Positions 22,540 through 34,049 of a DNA stretch of 64,000 nt are shown here, one piece after another. How positions within the stretch are numbered: position 1 is the first letter of the stretch; each line of letters starts with the position of its first letter. The stretch lies in contig CP099842.1 of the NCBI GenBank assembly GCA_030062745.1, forward strand, positions 28,893,307 through 28,957,306, in the 5' to 3' direction. The notes beneath the pieces are model-generated. The model was not told the DNA's origin, did no database searches, and saw only the letters and a list, made by a program, of their open reading frames with translations. The position numbers and the translations under genes were made by a program. The DNA is from Capitulum mitella (lineage: Eukaryota > Arthropoda > Thecostraca > Pollicipedomorpha > Pollicipedidae).

Positions 22540-23090
22540 CCCTCGCGATGTTTTATGGGCGCCGTGGCGTTGAAAGGGTGCCTCATTGACACGGAGGAGG
22601 CGTCTCCGTGATGGGACATGACGCCCTCAAAAGAGCGCCCAGCTGACATTGAGGAGGCACCCACGTTACAGCACATGATGATCTTTCCGTTGGTTTGGCG
22701 CCCGTGTGACACGATGACATGATGACTTCGATGCCGTAACGTTCGAAAGGCACTCCATTGATGATATGACGTTCAAAAGGCGCCCTTGTGATTAATCACG
22801 ATGTGCTGTTGTTTAAAAGGGTATCCCGGTGGCATTGAAAAGCGTTCCACATTGTAGTGTATGTACTTTTGCCGTTCAAAATGCGCCCCTGTGACACCAA
22901 AGAGGCGCCTCTGCGATGGAGTATGGGCGTCCTTCACAACCCTGTCGCTCGAAAGGCTCCCCTTGACACCAAGCACGCACCCATGTAATGGAGTATGGAT
23001 AGCATGTCGCTGAAAAGGCGCTGCTGTGGTACCAAGAGTACGCCTCCGTGATGGAACAAAGGCACCCTGGTGAAGGACCATCTTATTCTT
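22540..23090. repeat. Degenerate ~60-70-bp tandem array
   Basis: A unit of the form GTTCAAAAGGCGCCCYTGTGACAC, then ~GAGGCGCCTCCGTGATGG and ~ATGACGTC, recurs near 22568, 22626, 22685, 22740, 22771, 22811, 22874, 22947 and 23010. Copies are diverged and vary in length. Confidence 0.7.
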
Positions 23091-23310
23091 CAAAATAAGA
23101 CTCTGGTAACATCGGAGAGGCACCAAGAGACGGCTCCCCGTCACATGCACGTGAACGTTTCGTGTGATTAAGCGGATTTGGGGGTCTTTTCGGTGCGATT
23201 TTGGTGCCTTCACAGTACAGTTTTGGCGCCCCTGAAAAAATTCGCACCATCTTGGCGAAACCCTGGATCCGTCCCTGGTGGCAGCAAGGCAGCCCAGCAC
23301 GTCCTCTGCA

Positions 23311-23581
23311 CAGGGACGTAGCCAAGGGGGGTGCCATGGGGCCATGCTCCCTGCCCTCCCCTGAGCTAGGTGGTCTACATTACATACATGGCGATTTCGC
23401 ATGAATACGTAATATTGATCATATATATGTTGCAAAAGCAAACATTATACGTTTTCCTGTGCATTAAATATGAGATAAATTGCCTAAAATTGCCGCTTCT
23501 TGTAAATTTGTTCATATGCCTGTGGCATATGAACAAATTTGACATTTGTCCCCCCTGAGGAAAATCCTGGCTACGTGCCTG
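23311..23581 (-). mobile_element. hAT family A, copy 1 (non-autonomous)
   Basis: The 271-bp element has terminal inverted repeats CAGGGACGTAGCCAAGG and the complement CAGGCACGTAGCCAGG. It is flanked by a decayed 8-bp target duplication, CCTCTGCA against CTTCTGTA. It contains a perfect 17-bp stem hairpin at 23504-23540. It is the same element as 60695-60965, in the opposite orientation. The CAGG ends and 8-bp duplication place it in the hAT superfamily. There is no transposase. Confidence 0.9.
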
Positions 23582-25075
23582 CTTCTGTATAGCAGTGCTG
23601 TGTTTAAAGACCCACTGCTGGGCACTCTCTAGCAAGGGGGCACATGACGTGCAAGACGGCCCAGTACAAAGGAGAACATTTTGCAGAGGTCTCAGCAGCC
23701 TGGTGAGAAGAAGGCAAAGCTCTAATAGCTGTATGCATTTGGATAAAACTCACTTCGGGTTTTCATTGTCACGCTTGCATAAAAAAAGTGAATATTAAAA
23801 GAACTTATTTACATCTAATCAACACTTTGAAACAGGAAACGTAGCAGTTCCTCTTCTCATCGGTACTGGAATCCAAAAGGGGCAGTTGACTGGTGGGCAC
23901 GGGCAAGTGCCGATTTGCAGCCTTGTTCGCCAGGGCAAAGGCTGAAAACCCTGCTTCATGATATTACCTGGAAATCGTTCAATGCTCGGACATAGGGTTA
24001 CATCGGCTGTCGGTCTTTTTCCATCAAGGAACTTTGGACTTCAGATTTCAATGCATAGGCTTTGGAAGGGGTCGGGACAGCGGCAGGCCAACCGACAGTG
24101 CCAATTCTGGAAAACTGGGCATTGTGAGTGGCGCTGCGCGGAAAAAATGGTACATCTTTAGGAACTCCCTAATCTAAGTTCTTAGCTTCCTTCGTCAGTG
24201 CATCCATGACTTGTGTTCTAGTTGTTCCTAGGCAGCTGATTGCCATATACTTGCGGTTGTACGCGCAGTTTTATTTTATTCGACGGGACATAGGTGGCGC
24301 TAAATGTACCCTGCGGTGACAAACAGCGATGCTGGCAACATTTACCTCCTCGCGTGTGACAGTAAATAATCGGAATCATTTTGACATTGTGTCCAAAGTA
24401 AAAGTGATATTTCCATGTCCTTATCAGCGGAAAATGAATGATGGACTTTTGCACGGTAACATTAAATTTGTATAGGAGTTGCTCATTCGCCCAGTATATT
24501 CAGTGTTTTGTGCAACGGATGCGATTGGACATAATTCTTTTGGTAAAATTATAAACATGCCACGATACCAACAAGAAAAGATAAAACATAAATTGGCAGT
24601 GATATTATTAATCCTGTACGTCATGCGATACATAACAACTTAACAGTTATTTCACAAATATAATGTGACGCCATAGACCGCATCTGCCGCATTCTTATAC
24701 TAAAAATTCTGGACCCTGGGTGCATCAAACAGGTCAAAAATGAGCACGTTTTGTTGCGGCAGGGCCCTTATGAACTTAAGCCTAGGCCAATGAAAATGTC
24801 AGTATCGGACGCCTGCAGTTATTTTGCTATTCATGTATCCAAACAATGTGGGTTGTTCTGATCGCTTCAGCTTCATCTTGATACCAAGTCATTGGCAATG
24901 GCAGTACCAATGCCTATACTCGTACATCATGGTGCGTGTGCTGTGCATGGCGATAAAGAATAATAGACAAATATAAGCAAAAAAGAGCGCAGATTATTCA
25001 TCACCGACAACATGTCATTTTGATGAGGACCCGCAAAGCAGGCAACTTCTACCAAAATGAAGTTTTGTCTCCAAC
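23582..25075. other. Non-coding stretch
   Basis: Nothing recognisable on either strand. Confidence 0.5.
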
Positions 25076-25281
25076 CAGGGGTGTCGATTTGTATTCTTTT
25101 GAGAGGGCCCTGGCCCACCCAGTATTGATTTGGGCCCACTCAATATTTTCTGCCGTTTTTAAAGGAAAATGAGCAATAGTAGCGAAAAAACGGCCGCAAT
25201 AGACAAGAAATAGGCAGAGGGTAAAGAATAAAGTCTACAGCAATGTATCTATCTATACGTCGTTTATATATATATATATAT

Positions 25282-25331
<50 letters not shown>

Positions 25332-25495
25332 TGCGAAAAGTGCAATTTTTATTTGATCAATAGTAACAAAAAAAATCAAATTTCATTAGGTCAAAATAAA
25401 GTGGATTAAATCCGTTGAGAAACCACATTTGGGGGAGATTAGGTTGTCGGGTCCTCGGCTCGGCGCCCCAATAATTTACAGAAATCGACGCCCTG
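25076..25495 (+). mobile_element. hAT family B, copy 1 (non-autonomous, microsatellite inside)
   Basis: Terminal repeats are CAGGGGTGTCGATTTGTA on the left and GAAATCGACGCCCTG on the right. The 8-bp target duplication is TCTCCAAC at 25068-25075 against TCTCCAAT at 25496-25503. Interior landmarks are GGGCCCTGGCCCACC, GAAAAAACGGCCGCAATAGA, an AT microsatellite (25264-25328), and AAAATAAAGTGGA-TAAATCCGTT. There is no transposase. Confidence 0.92.
25264..25328. repeat. (TA)n/(CA)n microsatellite within hAT family B copy 1
   Basis: Alternating TA with a short ACACAC interruption. It is located in the middle of the transposable element. Confidence 0.95.
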
Positions 25496-25499
25496 TCTC

Positions 25500-26260
25500 C
25501 AATTCATTAAAAAAGAGATGTCATTCACGTCAACGAAAGCAAGTGAAGAAAAACAACAACAGAGCTGAAACTTGCCCTAAATTTTGTGAAAGAAAAATCC
25601 AGCCGATATGTATTTTTCTTAGATTGCTTTTGAGAAACATAGCTCGACTTTTTTGTATGAAAACCTGAAGATTGGCCCTGACAAAGTTGGGGCGTGGGGG
25701 CGCTGCCCCCAGTCTACAGGTTAGGGGAGCAACCGTGCCGCCCCCCCCCCTACCCGCGCCCGTGAATGTGGTTTAACCAATGCTAAACCAATGTGACCCA
25801 ATGTAATCCAACATTAGCATATCTCAGTCAGACTTTATCCGCTGAATAATCTTTGACACCATTTTTTACCTGTATCTCCTATCATTTTTTTTTGTAATGT
25901 GGGTAAAGCGGCGACGTAAATCTGTGACTCGGTACGGACAGAAACAGAGTGTAATAATACATGGAACGGAACACTAATAAGGCCCTATCTCTTTCCAGAG
26001 TTTCAGTCACGGTGATGCTCAGTCAGGTGTTGTTAAGTCTTCCTAAAAGACGCCATTGCGGTTATCGTCTAGATTAGCAAATCATTATTTGGCCACCAGA
26101 ATCCATCTGATAGCAAACTTGAAAACAAAATGATTAGGGGGGGGGGGGAAGGCATTAGTTGACAAATGCACCCGCCGCTAGGTACGCCACGGCCAATCTA
26201 TGTCTGCTTTGCACAAAATTCTAGCCTTCGCATTTCGCTGGCTTCCTGCAGATACCAACT
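25500..26260. other. Non-coding stretch with poly-C/poly-G runs
   Basis: Contains GGGGGCGCTGCCCCC (about 25697), a poly-C run near 25740, and a poly-G run near 26137. No genes are seen. Confidence 0.5.
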
Positions 26261-26269
26261 GAGAAAACT

Positions 26270-26700
26270 TCAATGATCGCCTCTGACTGCTTCTTGTCAA
26301 AGGAGGCCGCACTTCCCGCAGTCCGGCCTGGTCCGTCCGCAAGGGCGGACAGGGCCATTTGTCAGCGCTCCGGACCTCCCTAAACGACGTGAAGAAAGCG
26401 GACCGTCGGCACGCGACGCACCCCTCCGCGGCGCGCCGGCGCCGCACGCGATCCGGCCGCCCTGGAACCCGTCGTTTCCGACAGCATGGCGGCCGGCGGC
26501 GCCGGCGGCCAGCCTGGCGCCCGATTCATCGTCGACAGGAGGAGGGTGGCTGCGGCCGGCCCGTTGTGTGAGGTCCCCGGCGCCCGGACGCTCGCCGCGG
26601 TTCTCAGAGCCAAGCCGCGGCAGGCCCGGCGGCCGCCGGTGTGTCTTCGGACACGCCGTCTCTCTCGACTGTGATCTGGGTCGGACCTGCGGGCGCGCTA
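26270..26700. other. GC-rich, CpG-dense island
   Basis: The first clear member of a series of GGCCGGC-rich islands that continues to 59 kb. Open frames on both strands reflect the lack of AT-containing stop codons, not coding. It contains the islet GGCCATTTGTCAGCG near 26353. Confidence 0.6.
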
Positions 26701-27779
26701 AGACGCATACTGTGCCGAGAAATTTGCCATCCATTTCGGTCCAGCATTACAGACCCAGCAGAAGCCAGATAAGAACAAAAATGGAGCAACTGCGGCTGAG
26801 GGGAGTAGATGAAAGTGGCTAAGATATTAATTTTCGACGGTGCGTGAGGTAGACATTTTTTTAACATTCGCGTTCACCGTGGACTAAGGACTTTGTCCTC
26901 TTTTTCCTGAAAAAGTAATTTGTCAATGAGTATGGGTTATCTCGTTTCGGTTTTAAAGATAATTTTGAAAGCAGCTGATAAAGCAGAAAGCGAAAAGCAG
27001 TCGAGCAGAAAACATGAATAACATACGTATATACAACAATATACAGGGACAACGATATATTACACAATAATGTACCGGCAGATGGGTAAGTTTACGTCAC
27101 CACTGTAACAAATGAATTTCATGTGGTGGTTGTAAGTGGTTATTCTTTCTCCAGCTGTATATGCTTAGCTGTAAGCTGAATGCAATCTGTGGCCCGCAGC
27201 GCCATTCCCGATGTGGAAAAGTTGCTTCGCTCCTCGATCATTTTGATATCATCTTTAAAATGGCATTCACTGTAAATCTCGAAAATCGCGGCCAGTGTAG
27301 CAACGTAGGGGTGAGCCACTATCCAGGTCACCTATAAGATGCATATTGGGAACACTGGAAAGGGGTCCCGAGCGTTTACGCAAGATGTTTGACATTTGCT
27401 CATATTTGATTGTCGTTCGAATATTTTGATAGTATTTTGGTCCTTTCAGAGTCTTTCGCGATCATCTTAGATCCTGGCATTGCCGTAGGTAAGGCACTCG
27501 TGCCATACTAAGAGGCCAGAAAAGGTCATGAAAAGAGAATGTAGTTCTGTTCAAGGCGTGTTTATTAACGTTTTGGTCGCTTTGAAGAGATCTGTCTGCT
27601 TTCCATTTCTGTCCGCCCTGTCCTCAACACATCAAAAATCAATTAGCCGATCCCGCAAAATGGCTTCACTTACCCTCCGTTAACGTTTCCTCATGCAGCA
27701 TATGCACCTTTTCACGTGCGTTTGACATGATGCATATTAGCGTTTCCTTTGTGCAAACATATCGCTCAAACAAAATAAC

Positions 27780-28215
27780 GCCGCATGTCTCGGCCAGTCT
27801 TTGGAGGAATTCCGCTTCGTCCCTGCTGCCGTCCCGCTCCGTCCCTGCTGCTGTTCTGTTCCGCTCGGGCGCTGCTGATATTTCGCTTGATCGCTGCTGC
27901 TTTCCCGCCACGTCACCTACTACTCCTTCCCCTGCCCCTGCGCCGTTCCTCTCCGCCCCTGCTGCCGTTCTGCTCTGCCGTCGCCGCCGCTGCGCTCGGC
28001 CGCTAATCACGGCCAGGTAAACGCCGGCTCAATTACCGCCGGGAAATATGGCCGGCGCTGACAGCCGGAACGACCGCTGATTGTCCGCCGCGGCCGGCCC
28101 TCTCCGCGCCCCTCGCGCTGACTGTTACCGCGGCCGGCCCCTCTCACGCAGACCCTGCGCCGATCGGCCACCGCAGCCGGCCGCCCAACTGGGCCCGTCG
28201 TGCTGATGGACCGCT
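27780..28215. other. Pyrimidine-rich repeat grading into a GC island
   Basis: Degenerate CCCCTGCTGCCGTTCYGCTC repeats (about 27820-27990) are followed by GCCGGCCCCTCNCGC repeats (about 28085-28185). Long frames on both strands are low-complexity shadows. Confidence 0.6.
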
Positions 28216-28331
28216 TCACTGTCGCCGTTTTATTTTTGTGTGCCGAAACATGTCTCTAATCGCACGGCATGAACTTGCTGTCATACTCGGTTGTTTCCTT
28301 GCGTTTTGGACGGTACTGCTGGGCTTGCAGG

Positions 28332-28544
28332 CAGGGGTGTCGATTTGTATTCTTTTGAGAGGGTCCTGGCCCACCAAGTGTTAATTTGGGCCCCTCCAGT
28401 GTTGATTTGGGCCCCTCCAATACCTTCTGCGGGTTTTAAGGGAAGGGGGCAAAAATAACGAAAAAACGGCCGCAATAGATAACAGACAGACAGAAGGCGT
28501 ACAATAAAAAATAAAGTGATGTATCTACGTACCTTCCCATCTTT

Positions 28545-28584
<40 letters not shown>

Positions 28585-28806
28585 CACATATATATATATA
28601 TTCATACATACATATTCATATATACACCTATATACGCGAAGACAAACGGAGTTTTTTGTTTGAAAAACAGTAACTAAAAGCTCTAAATTTTCATGGATCA
28701 AAATAAAGTGGACTAAATCCGTTAAGAACCACACATTTTGGGAGAAGTTAGGTTATTGGGCCCTCGGCTCGGCCCACCCAATCATTTACAGAAATTGACG
28801 CTCCTG
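28332..28806 (+). mobile_element. hAT family B, copy 2 (non-autonomous)
   Basis: Starts CAGGGGTGTCGATTTGTATT, as at 25076, and ends GAAATTGACGCTCCTG. The 8-bp flank is CTTGCAGG against CATGGAGG, six of eight matching. The interior is collinear with copy 1, with one duplicated segment (TTGATTTGGGCCCCTCCA occurs nearly twice). The mid-element microsatellite is (TC)n then (TA)n here, at the same relative position as the TA run of copy 1. Confidence 0.9.
28549..28600. repeat. (TC)n(TA)n microsatellite within hAT family B copy 2
   Basis: About 15 TC units, then ATACACATATATATATAT. Confidence 0.95.
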
Positions 28807-29032
28807 CATGGAGGTGAATCGTGGCAACAACGGACGCTTTGCGGTTCTTTTGAAGGATTCGCGAACATGATGGCGTGGCCGTAACAGCCATGCCGTGCGA
28901 TTTACGGGAAGAGTAATCATTTGCAAAGATAAGCAGGAGTCGGCAGTAGGGCACCGTTTTGTTCTATAGGGACACGACGGCTTCCGAGACGCCTTGGTGA
29001 CATGCCCAGGTCAGCAAAGGGTTCAGTATAAA

Positions 29033-29066
29033 ACGGGGATAACCCGCATTCTCGGGTTATCCCCGT
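29033..29066. repeat. Perfect hairpin, 14-bp stem
   Basis: ACGGGGATAACCCG (29033-29046), a 6-nt loop, and the exact complement at 29053-29066. It lies just upstream of the 66-bp array. Confidence 0.92.
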
Positions 29067-29103
29067 ATCGAGAATGAGATGCACGCGGTCGGGATCCAAC
29101 CGC

Positions 29104-29362
29104 GTGTCTGGAGGGAAGCACCTGATGTGTGAAATCCGCCGGCCAGATGGACCGAACTGCATGTCTGACGTGTCTGGAGGGAAGCACCTGATGTGTGAAA
29201 TCCGCCGGCCAGATGGACCGAACTGCATGTCTGACGTGTCTGGAGGGAAGCACCTGATGTGTGAAATCCGCCGGTCAGATGGACCGAACTGCATGTCTGA
29301 CGTGTCTGGAGGGAAGCACCTGATGTGTGTTACATCCGCCGGCCAGATGGACCGAACTGGCG
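29104..29362. repeat. 66-bp minisatellite, about four copies
   Basis: Units starting GTGTCTGGAGGGAAGCACC begin at 29104, 29170, 29236 and 29302. The first three are nearly identical and the last is altered after GATGTGTG. The period is exactly 22 codons, so frames stay open on both strands. The plus-strand frame 29074-29376 repeats VSGGKHLMCEIRRPDGPNC. Confidence 0.95.
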
Positions 29363-29379
29363 GCGACGACGTCTGAGCG

Positions 29380-31200
29380 CCGTGACACTACTGTTGATCG
29401 TTGGTGTTGGCTGACGAGTGTCAATTCACTAAAGTGATAAATGACACCATTTCCTGTGAATGATGGCCTCGTTCCATTCCCTGCTCCTCTGTTGTACGTC
29501 TGACATCTTTTCTGTAAAAACGAGCGTTGCGGCATACGCTTTTATAATGTCCGTCTTATGAGTGATGTTGATATATCCAACAAGAGTATTCCAGCACCGG
29601 CTAATGAAATGCTGGTCTGAACAAGTTTTGTCCTCAGTCTTCCATCGATTAATATTTTCTTTCGGCTGCTGGGGTTAACGACGAGCAGTTTTGATGCGGT
29701 CCGCCTAACACAAGCACCAATGAGCACAGCGATGAATTACGCTTGTGGCCAACGTCTCGAAGGCTGGCTGGACGCGACGTATTTCAAAATCGATACTGAC
29801 CCATGACGAGAAACATTAGGCTCTGTCGAACCAAATGACCCGTGACGTTTCTTCGAAGATGGTGTGCTTGACTAGCAGAGATCACGGCGATGTATTTTGC
29901 GACTGAGACGTCATGCACGATGGGGAGCGTGATGGCGTGTTCGACACGGTGCAGTACTTAGTAATGTATTCGATAAGGTACTTGGTTAGCTAGACTGCCC
30001 ATTGGAGGAGTGATGGACGTGTTCAGTCCTCGCTAATTGCAAAAGAAATACTGTTCCGGCCCTTTGGCAACGCCTCAAACGCCACATAGGAACTAGCTTA
30101 CTTAAGCTGGTCTTCATTTTCCGACTCCGCGCGAATGCTCTACAACCGAAAGACAGTGCGGAGTGGTTCCTAGACCATCGAAACAATCTCGTGAGTCTGA
30201 CCTAGGAAGATTTCCCCAAAAATGAACGATTTTGTCGACCGAACCGTCATAACCGCAGGAACCTTCCTTCCCGCTGGATGAATTCTCGTAGTCTTAACTG
30301 ACACGACGAAACACCAAGAGATGCAACTATTAGCTAATCTTGCAATAAATTAAACGTGAAACGATTTTGTGTTGTCCGGAGGTTATCCTTGGTTGTGGTT
30401 ATTGCTTTCATACCTACTTTAACGAGCGCCACGACCACCACTTCTAGAGGAATCTGTGAACATTTTAGGACATTTATCCTATCCAATCGTACTGTGTTAC
30501 CTCTAGCGATAAAATCGTCCCCGTAGCTGTGTGGTGGCGTGCTCGGCACAAACCCTGTGTTTGGCAGACAGTGGGCTCGATGCTCGCAAGGAGCAAGTCA
30601 AGAGCAAGTGCTGTTTGGCCTAAAATAAAAAAGATTTGTCGCAGTCGATTTATAATAGTTATAGTAGTTAGCCGATATAATAACAGATTTGTCACAGTCG
30701 CCCTCGTCGTCCCCAGACGAGGGCGACTGAGCCGTAGCTTTGACGACAAGGAAAAGGTCACCTGTCATTCTCTGGTCCGGTGCTCGGAGTACCATTGCTT
30801 CATCTTTTGATTCGCGTGGGCAGCGGGGTCCCGGTCTGCAGAAGTTCTGGCTGGGAAGGACCCTGATCTTAACGCCTTCAGCTTGGAAAGTTTCGGAGCA
30901 AAGTTATAAACATGGCGTGGGAGTCGTCACGCACGAGCTGGCGTATAACTTTTCCAAACTTACTTGCGATCCGACAGCCATTTTGAAACCCGTTGTTACC
31001 ATGCACCGTTATGGGTGTGATGCTTTCTCATGTTGGGATGCACCTGCACCCCCAGCATACAATAAAGGACCGCCCGTGTGCAAGTGCCAGACAGGCCAGG
31101 AGAACCTGCCAAAATAAACTGTGGGCTGTCGCACCCGAATGTTCAACACCCCCCGGACAAGGCGAGACCAGCTCAAACATGACCTGCTAACCACGTCGCG
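29380..31200. other. Non-coding stretch
   Basis: No recognisable gene. It contains a perfect hairpin at 30695-30729. Confidence 0.5.
30695..30729. repeat. Perfect hairpin, 14-bp stem
   Basis: CAGTCGCCCTCGTC at 30695-30708, a 7-nt loop, and its exact complement GACGAGGGCGACTG at 30716-30729. Confidence 0.92.
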
Positions 31201-31222
31201 TTCTCGGCGACCGGACCGTGGT

Positions 31223-31248
31223 GTGTGTCGAGCGGCACGCTACCGCGA
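31223..31248 (+). repeat. 26-bp exact direct repeat, copy 1
   Basis: GTGTGTCGAGCGGCACGC followed by TACCGCGA is identical to 32345-32370. The flanks do not match. Confidence 0.85.
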
Positions 31249-32344
31249 ACACCCGTCTCCGACAAATCAAGTCGCGTCAAGCCGCCGGAAAAATGGCGCC
31301 GAAATTGGTGGCCCCGGCTGGCAGCAGCTTTCGTGCGGTGTCTCGGCGACGGCGGCATTTGTCACTTAAATGCCTTCGTTGATAACCGTCGTGCTGTGAC
31401 GTGCCGTTATCCGTCGTAAGCCGGAAAACCCCGTCGCACGTCCGAGATCTAATCTGCCGTAATTTATTGCAATATCACGCGGCACGGAAACCTCGTGTTA
31501 ACGAACTGTGTCCTTGCAGTTCAGCTGATGTAGTTTCCAGCATTTTAAAGGGCAGAAAGTAAGTTGGCAGATGGAACCACGTGTCTGCATTCCGGCTAGA
31601 CAAAAGAGGCGCAATGTACTTTTTACGGATTGCCGAATAAGAGTATGCACCTACCGCCTTGGTCGTTGATGCACCGACTGTGCGGACATACTTCACTGAT
31701 TCCTTCATATCCCGCCCGTGGTTCCTGCATCGTGCTGAAAGTTGCAGCACCATTCCTGCTGCGTCGGGTTGGCTGACAGCGGACGCCGTCGGACTGACGC
31801 TGACACGCTGGAGGCCGAGGATCGGGCCCCGATCACCTGGCGCTGAAAAGCCACGGAAATCCGATTACCTATGATGCCTCGTTAGTTGAAATGTTGTGGT
31901 CGGCGAAAGCCCCAAGTTTGAGGCCGAAGGTGTGCCATTTTGCGGCCTTTCCACAAGGATGACAGCGTCACGTTCCACTCTTTGCACTTGGGTGATTACG
32001 CCAAGGCTGAGCTGGCTTGTTCTTTGTGTTCTTTTAAGGGGTCTGTTCTTTCTTTGAATCTCAATAATCTCCAAATATCTTAAGAGGACAAATGCACTTT
32101 TACAGTTCTGAATCAGTCGTGAAGATAACTGAATAAACAGATTTCGCCAAGAACACGGTTTTGTTAAGTGCAGTCACTTAGGGAATCACCTTAAAAGCAG
32201 TCCAGTCTGCTGATCGGGGCTTCTACCCCATCTCTTCGTGGGACGGAGGCGCTGCACAGCGTTCCCGGTTTCTCGCTTCACACCCGGAAGAATCCTGCAG
32301 GCATCCCGGCAACAGAACTCACCGAAGGGTCTCCTGAGCCTCAC
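31249..32344. other. Non-coding stretch between the 26-bp repeats
   Basis: Nothing recognised. There is no transposase and no clear inverted termini. Confidence 0.45.
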
Positions 32345-32370
32345 GTGTGTCGAGCGGCACGCTACCGCGA
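32345..32370 (+). repeat. 26-bp exact direct repeat, copy 2
   Basis: Identical to 31223-31248, 1.1 kb away and in the same orientation. Confidence 0.85.
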
Positions 32371-32879
32371 TGCAACAGGGCCCGCGGTGGCATCAGGTGT
32401 CCCCTGTGGCAGATCCGAAAGTTCTGTGCTGCATTGTGCTGAACTCGAGCATATCCATGTCGATATTGGTTTTTCACGGCTGACATCGTACATAAGAAGA
32501 CAAAGAAGGCTACGACGGGGCAAAGACCCTTACACATTTGCCAAAGCCTTAGGGCGCAACGGGATGCGACGAGCCGACGGTGGATCAGCCCCAAACAATG
32601 GTTTTGCCATCGGGGGGTCACGTTCATAGCTTCAACGTCCGGAACATCCATGTAACTGCTCCTCTGTCAGAAGACTTCGTTACAGCTTCTCCTCCAGGAG
32701 GAGACCGCCACAACTCCTCCGTTGCCAGTGCCTCATGAAGAACCTTACACCAAAAGAAGATCCTCTCAGTGCTTGCAAGTGTCATAGTTACGCCCTGCGT
32801 CAGCGTTCCCGTCGAAAATTTTCGTCCTGAAAACCCCACCTTCGGACAAAGCATTGCTATAGCCCCGTCATCGGGAGAA

Positions 32880-33720
32880 ACCCTAGTGAGCCCTGCCGGG
32901 TGCCGCCGCCAGAACGTGCAGTTGAAACTCAGCCAGCAGGACGGCTCCTCTGACAGCGGCTCCGCCGCCCGGAGCCCTCGGCGACAGCAGCAGCGACGCC
33001 CGGAGGAGCCCGCTGTGACGGGCCTGCGGCGGCGGCCGCGGGCGGCGGCGCCGCGCCGGCCACGGCCGCCGTTCCCATGATTTCGGCGGCCGGTAATCAG
33101 CGGCTATCGGTCACCGGGCCGCCCCTCTGTCTCATTAGGCGGCCGCTATCGAGCGCGCCGACACCCCGTTTCCTGGAGGCAGGTGGACGGGAGGATGCGG
33201 CCCTGTTTGCACAGCGGCGGCACAGGTGACCGCCGCCGCGCGGTCACGTGACGGTCGCCGTGTCCGGGGCGCCGTGGTCACGTGACGGCCGTCGACTGCC
33301 GCGTCGCCGCGGCGGCGGTCGGCATTCCGGGCGGCGAGACAAATGGCGGCGGCCGGGCGAGGCCGGCGGCGGCCGACCCGCACGCGTCGCGGCGGCGGCT
33401 CCTGGCAGCGGCCGGCCACCGCCGACGCCGATCGTTTGTCCCGGCCCGGCTGATTTACACGGCTTGTGTGTGCGGCCCGGCGGCCGGCAGGGTGGCCGCC
33501 GGCGGGCGTGAGGTCGCTGACGGCCGCCGCATTCCGGCGCTGATGAATGTCCGGCACGCGCGCCGCGGGCGCGGCTGCCGTCCGCCGCTCTCCGGCAGCC
33601 GGCGGGGACCGAGGCGCCGGGCCGACCGGGCCCCGGACCGCCAGACGGCCGAGCCGGTCACCTGTCCGCCGCCGGGCAGGCCGCGGCGTCCTGACGTCTG
33701 GCTGTCGCTGATCTGAGCCT
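32880..33720. other. GC-rich, CpG-dense island
   Basis: Very rich in GGCCGGC and CGGCGGC, with A/T islets such as GGTAATCAGCGG (33091) and CTCATTAGGCGG (33131) and two GGTCACGTGAC sites (33242 and 33279 regions). Long frames on both strands are compositional shadows. A regulatory role is inferred only. Confidence 0.55.
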
Positions 33721-34049
33721 CTCACCGCCAGACGCAGTGTGTGTGCGATTAGAGCGACGGCGCTGTTTAAAATTGCGTTAGTTTAGTACAGAAACTTCCC
33801 CATGGTCCCATCGGCCGTGAATAAAACAGACTAGAAGTGGGTTTGTCAGTTCACATGTTACAGAAATCGGTCATCGATTTATGCGTCACAGAAATAGTAG
33901 TCTGTCATCAGCTTTTGCACGGTTTCCGAAAACGGCCACCGGTCAGTGAGCTGACAAATTCTTCGCAGAAAGTTTTGCTGCGGATTCGGCGAACGACTGC
34001 CGTTGGAACCTCGGCACCACAGCTGGTGCTGAAGATCACAGTGGGGTTC

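Noticed and set aside
22773-23441. 222-codon open frame, minus strand
   Set aside because: Spans the degenerate tandem array and part of hAT family A; not a gene.
29104-29362. CRISPR-like regular array
   Set aside because: Units are contiguous 66-bp tandem copies with no unique spacers; a eukaryotic minisatellite.
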